Positions 61,788 through 64,000 of a stretch of DNA of 64,000 nucleotides are shown piece by piece. Numbering within the stretch: position 1 is the stretch's first letter; the number at the start of each line of letters is the position of its first letter. The stretch covers positions 248,001 to 312,000 of the forward strand of contig NZ_JBHMEZ010000032.1 in NCBI RefSeq assembly GCF_042427615.1, read 5' to 3'. Made by a program: the position numbers and the translations under genes. The DNA comes from Formosa undariae. GTDB taxonomy: Bacteria; Bacteroidota; Bacteroidia; Flavobacteriales; Flavobacteriaceae. Below the pieces are notes generated by a model. That model did no database searches. It saw only the letters and a program-made list of their open reading frames with translations, and was not told where the DNA came from.

Positions 61788-62400
61788 ATATTTTGACATT
61801 TCCAACACTAAAAAGAAGGTAAACACCTTAAAAATATCAGAGAAATTTGAAAGTAGATATTTACTGTCTCATTTCGAAAAATTAGAATCTCTAGAAAAGG
61901 ATTTAACCCGGTTACCAAGTAAGGAAGAGTTCTTCTTCTTGCAAACAGACAATTCGTTTAACGCGTTCACGTTCATTCCGTTCGTGTGCAAGCAATTCGC
62001 AATAAAGCATTTGTACGCCAGTACGTATAGCATTAGTAGCAAAGTGGTGAATGCGTTAATAGAGTTGCACGATGCGGGCATGGTGGAGCAAATTACCTTA
62101 ATGATTAGTGATAGTATGATTAGGCGAAACCCTAAAACTATAGACAATTTATGTAGCATGGTAAACAACCGCCCAAACATAAAAGTACTGTTTGCTTGGG
62201 TACATGCTAAAGTCTGCATTATGGAAACTGCAACAGATCATTACATTGTTGAAGGCTCGGGGAACTGGGCAGAAAACGCCTATTACGAACAATACACCTT
62301 TGCTAACGCAAGGGGCTTATTTGAGTTTAGAAAAGAATTATTCACAAATTCCCATATACGAGCTAAAGCGGAAAGCGGTGGCGTTGTAGCTGTGGGGTAA
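61780..62400 (+). CDS. PLD-like protein of the phage morphogenesis module
   Basis: A 206-residue protein with a single phospholipase-D-like motif: HAKVCIME, then VEGSGNWAENAYYEQY (HxK and GSxN with a later Glu). A single-motif member would act as a dimer. The start at 61780 overlaps the previous stop by 8 bp. In phages such proteins are sometimes nucleases, but no function is shown here. Confidence 0.72.
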   Translation: MSKYFDISNTKKKVNTLKISEKFESRYLLSHFEKLESLEKDLTRLPSKEEFFFLQTDNSFNAFTFIPFVCKQFAIKHLYASTYSISSKVVNALIELHDAGMVEQITLMISDSMIRRNPKTIDNLCSMVNNRPNIKVLFAWVHAKVCIMETATDHYIVEGSGNWAENAYYEQYTFANARGLFEFRKELFTNSHIRAKAESGGVVAVG

Positions 62401-62413
62401 AGCATTGACAATA

Positions 62414-62656
62414 ATGGAAAAACCAAAACATATTGAGCTAAAAACATTTGATAAAATTAAGATTTGGCTAATTAAACAAAAATGGTTGTGGAAAAAAATG
62501 GCATTTGATAATGGCATTGAGGGGTCAAACTATTGCAGATTTGACCATAGGCTTTTTAGTTATTCGATGGGTTCGCGAAACAATGGTGGGGACGAAGATC
62601 TTCCAAGTATAATAGAATGGCATGTAAAATTATTTAAAAGCAAATTTTATAAATAA
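62414..62656 (+). CDS. Hypothetical phage protein (80 aa)
   Basis: Starts at ATG 62414 (MEKPKHIELKTFDKIKIW). Basic, aromatic-rich protein (LIKQKWLWKKMAF). Not recognised. Confidence 0.58.
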   Translation: MEKPKHIELKTFDKIKIWLIKQKWLWKKMAFDNGIEGSNYCRFDHRLFSYSMGSRNNGGDEDLPSIIEWHVKLFKSKFYK

Positions 62657-62661
62657 GAATT

Positions 62662-62838
62662 ATGTGGTTAAAAATTATAATAGCAGTTCTAGTAACAATT
62701 TTTGTAATTGATTCTGTACATGATATTAAAAATAGTATTGGAAAGGCTTCTAAACAACGAACACGATTATTCATCTTATCAATGATAATTATAAACCTAT
62801 TAGCGCATTCCGAAAAAATAGAACAATTCTTTTGTTAG
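62662..62838 (+). CDS. Small two-helix membrane protein (58 aa)
   Basis: ATG at 62662 to TAG at 62838, just before the terminase-like gene. Two hydrophobic segments (LKIIIAVLVTIFVI and LFILSMIIINLLAH). Function unknown; a lysis or exclusion role is only possible. Confidence 0.5.
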   Translation: MWLKIIIAVLVTIFVIDSVHDIKNSIGKASKQRTRLFILSMIIINLLAHSEKIEQFFC

Positions 62839-62842
62839 ATAT

Positions 62843-63310
62843 ATGGGAACAGAAAAAACATATACAGATTTAATTCATGGTTTTAAGGCAAAATGTGGCT
62901 CTCCTAGTATGGCCTGGGCTTTAATAAGAAATAAATGCCATGAGCTTAAACTTGAGGTTCCCACTTTAGATAAAATTGTAGAAGTTGGTATTGAAGCAAA
63001 AGTAAGATTAAGCCAAGAAGAACTGGAACAAATAGAAGATTTGGCGGCATGTAATTACTTGCCCGAAAAAATAGCGCTGTATTTAGATGTAGACGAAGTA
63101 GCATTTATGCGCGATTGGTTTAATCCGGATAGTTTAATCCGTACCCATTTTAATAAAGGTGTGCTTCAGGCACAGTTCGAGATTCACCAGAAGCAATTGG
63201 AAGGCGCAAAATCGGGAAACATAACATCTGCACAGATATACCTTAATCTGTCGGAATTACAGCGTACAGAGAATTTAAAAAAGAAAATATTTTATGGCTC
63301 TGAAACTTAA
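62843..63310 (+). CDS. Probable terminase small subunit
   Basis: A 155-residue protein with an HTH-like segment (AACNYLPEKIALYLDVDEVAFMRDWFN) and the run DSLIRTHFNKGVLQAQFEIHQKQLEGAKSGNITSAQIYL, which is the usual layout of small terminase/DNA-packaging HTH proteins in Bacteroidota phages. Overlaps the next gene by 17 bp. Confidence 0.65.
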   Translation: MGTEKTYTDLIHGFKAKCGSPSMAWALIRNKCHELKLEVPTLDKIVEVGIEAKVRLSQEELEQIEDLAACNYLPEKIALYLDVDEVAFMRDWFNPDSLIRTHFNKGVLQAQFEIHQKQLEGAKSGNITSAQIYLNLSELQRTENLKKKIFYGSET

Positions 63311-63938
63311 AGATATTACCCTTTCCCATGTTTACGAATATGTAAATACAGGCAAAATAGAAGATGAGTCTGCAAATACAGATCCTGCTATAGTGGAGTA
63401 TTTGGATTTGTTAGATAAATGCCGAAGTATGCATTTGCGTATAGACGAATTTGGGCATAAAGATGCTATAGTAGCGCATTTAATGAAAGTTGAAAAACTG
63501 TCGAGATACCTTGCCAGCAACATCTATAACGATGCGATGGAGTATTTCTATGCCGATAAACAAATTAGTAGCGATGCCTGGCGAAATATTATTGCGCAGT
63601 ACATGCAAAAAAACTATTTGTTAGCGATTCAGCTTGCTAAAGATCCTAAAGATATTGGTACAGCAAATAAGATACTTATCGATATGGCGAAGACTTTAAG
63701 ATTAGACCAGCCTGACCCTGTAGAAGTAGACCAAAAAGCCTATACGCAACCGTTTAAAATGTATAGTGTAGATGCTAAATTCTTAGGTATTCCAGAAATT
63801 AACAGAACAGATTTAAAGAACTTAATAGACGGCTTGCCAGAAATTAGCGAGCGCGAAAAATTAAGACTTCACCAGGAGGCGAACACCTTGCCTGTAAAAT
63901 TATTTTTAGATGAGCACGAAGACCCACGTAAGTCTTGA
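63294..63938 (+). CDS. Hypothetical phage packaging-region protein (214 aa)
   Basis: Helical 214-residue protein between the probable small terminase and the next gene. The middle part (NYLLAIQLAKDPKDIGTANKILIDMAKTLRL) resembles packaging accessory proteins. It overlaps the next start by 29 bp. Not assigned. Confidence 0.6.
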   Translation: MALKLKDITLSHVYEYVNTGKIEDESANTDPAIVEYLDLLDKCRSMHLRIDEFGHKDAIVAHLMKVEKLSRYLASNIYNDAMEYFYADKQISSDAWRNIIAQYMQKNYLLAIQLAKDPKDIGTANKILIDMAKTLRLDQPDPVEVDQKAYTQPFKMYSVDAKFLGIPEINRTDLKNLIDGLPEISEREKLRLHQEANTLPVKLFLDEHEDPRKS

Positions 63939-64000
63939 GAATGGCGACGTAGAAGGTCGCTATGCCAGTTGGCTAAAACAAGCTGTAGACATGATTGGTC
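63910..64000 (+). CDS. Start of next phage gene (candidate large terminase), truncated by window
   Basis: ATG at 63910 overlapping the previous gene; open to the window end (30 codons: MSTKTHVSLENGDVEGRYAS...). Position after the small terminase makes the large terminase subunit the best guess, but no motif is visible in this short part. Confidence 0.45.
   Translation, partial: MSTKTHVSLENGDVEGRYASWLKQAVDMIG

Larger units (their letters stand above)
40200..64000 (+). mobile_element. Tailed temperate prophage (right end outside window)
   Basis: The block from the tRNA-like fragment to the window end carries phage-type genes: repressor with divergent early promoter, primase/helicase, many tiny ORFs, tail adhesin, holin-like protein, amidase, spanin-like pair, S49 prohead protease, capsid-like protein and small terminase. 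All genes except the repressor and one tiny ORF are on the plus strand and overlap tightly. Integrase, portal and tape measure were not found. Right boundary unknown. Confidence 0.92.

Noticed and set aside
40200..64000. Mu-like transposable phage
   Set aside because: No DDE transposase, Mor-type activator or Mu-type terminal repeats were seen; the left edge looks like tRNA-site integration instead.

Overview
The window is from a member of the Bacteroidota, almost certainly a marine-type Flavobacteriaceae. Evidence: low GC, promoters of the TTTG-N19/21-TAnnTTTG type and almost no Shine-Dalgarno sequences, the type IX secretion genes porU and porV next to the gliding lipoprotein gene gldJ, a DoxD-DoxA fusion, and an archaeal/eukaryotic-type ProRS.

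Positions 1-40,190 are chromosomal core. In order: rpsT, tRNA-Glu and proS (minus); a Gly/Tyr-rich lipoprotein and a FadL-like porin; folE-cysS; yidD, lgt and a DUF192 lipoprotein; two rhodaneses (minus); a MarR regulator and a YceI protein; a full trp operon (leader peptide and attenuator, trpE, trpG, trpD, trpC, an in-frame trpF-trpB fusion, trpA); trmL; a GNAT-nitrilase fusion; a DUF481 protein; then a long minus-strand block (DoxDA, argS, ctlX, a HAD hydrolase, an SDR, pyruvate dehydrogenase E2 and E1-alpha, cdd, porV, porU); and finally gldJ and murF on the plus strand. The trp operon is interrupted between trpB and trpA by about 0.8 kb holding a small GIY-YIG nuclease gene flanked on both sides by alternating-orientation, hairpin-forming REP-like repeats.

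From about 40,200 to the right edge lies most of a tailed temperate prophage. Its left edge carries a 17-nt sequence that matches the 3' end of a tRNA, a typical attachment-site scar. Then come a cI-like repressor (minus), a divergent early promoter with an operator, a Cro-like protein, a regulator with a LuxR-type HTH, a primase/SF3 helicase, and a string of very small ORFs (several under 60 aa). A 1.06-kb non-coding region follows, with a possible antisense-RNA/small hydrophobic peptide locus, direct repeats, an 11-copy GTAAC/GTTAC cluster and an operator. The right part holds tail/adhesin genes including a BspA-type leucine-rich-repeat protein, a lysis cassette (holin-like, amidase, overlapping spanin-like pair), an S49 prohead protease, a probable scaffold-capsid protein, a gene pair joined by a probable programmed -1 frameshift (A AAA AAG), a PLD-like protein, and a likely small terminase leading into a truncated gene that may be the large terminase. 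Integrase, portal and tape-measure genes are not in the window and presumably lie to the right.

The phage regulatory layout is unusually readable. A 16-bp palindrome TATAC-N6-GTATA occurs at four non-coding places (40640, 49408, 60292, 60419). A 12-nt element CATGTCTTAAA(C/T) occurs upstream of three late genes. Two near-identical promoter-operator-terminator cassettes stand in front of the frameshift gene pair.
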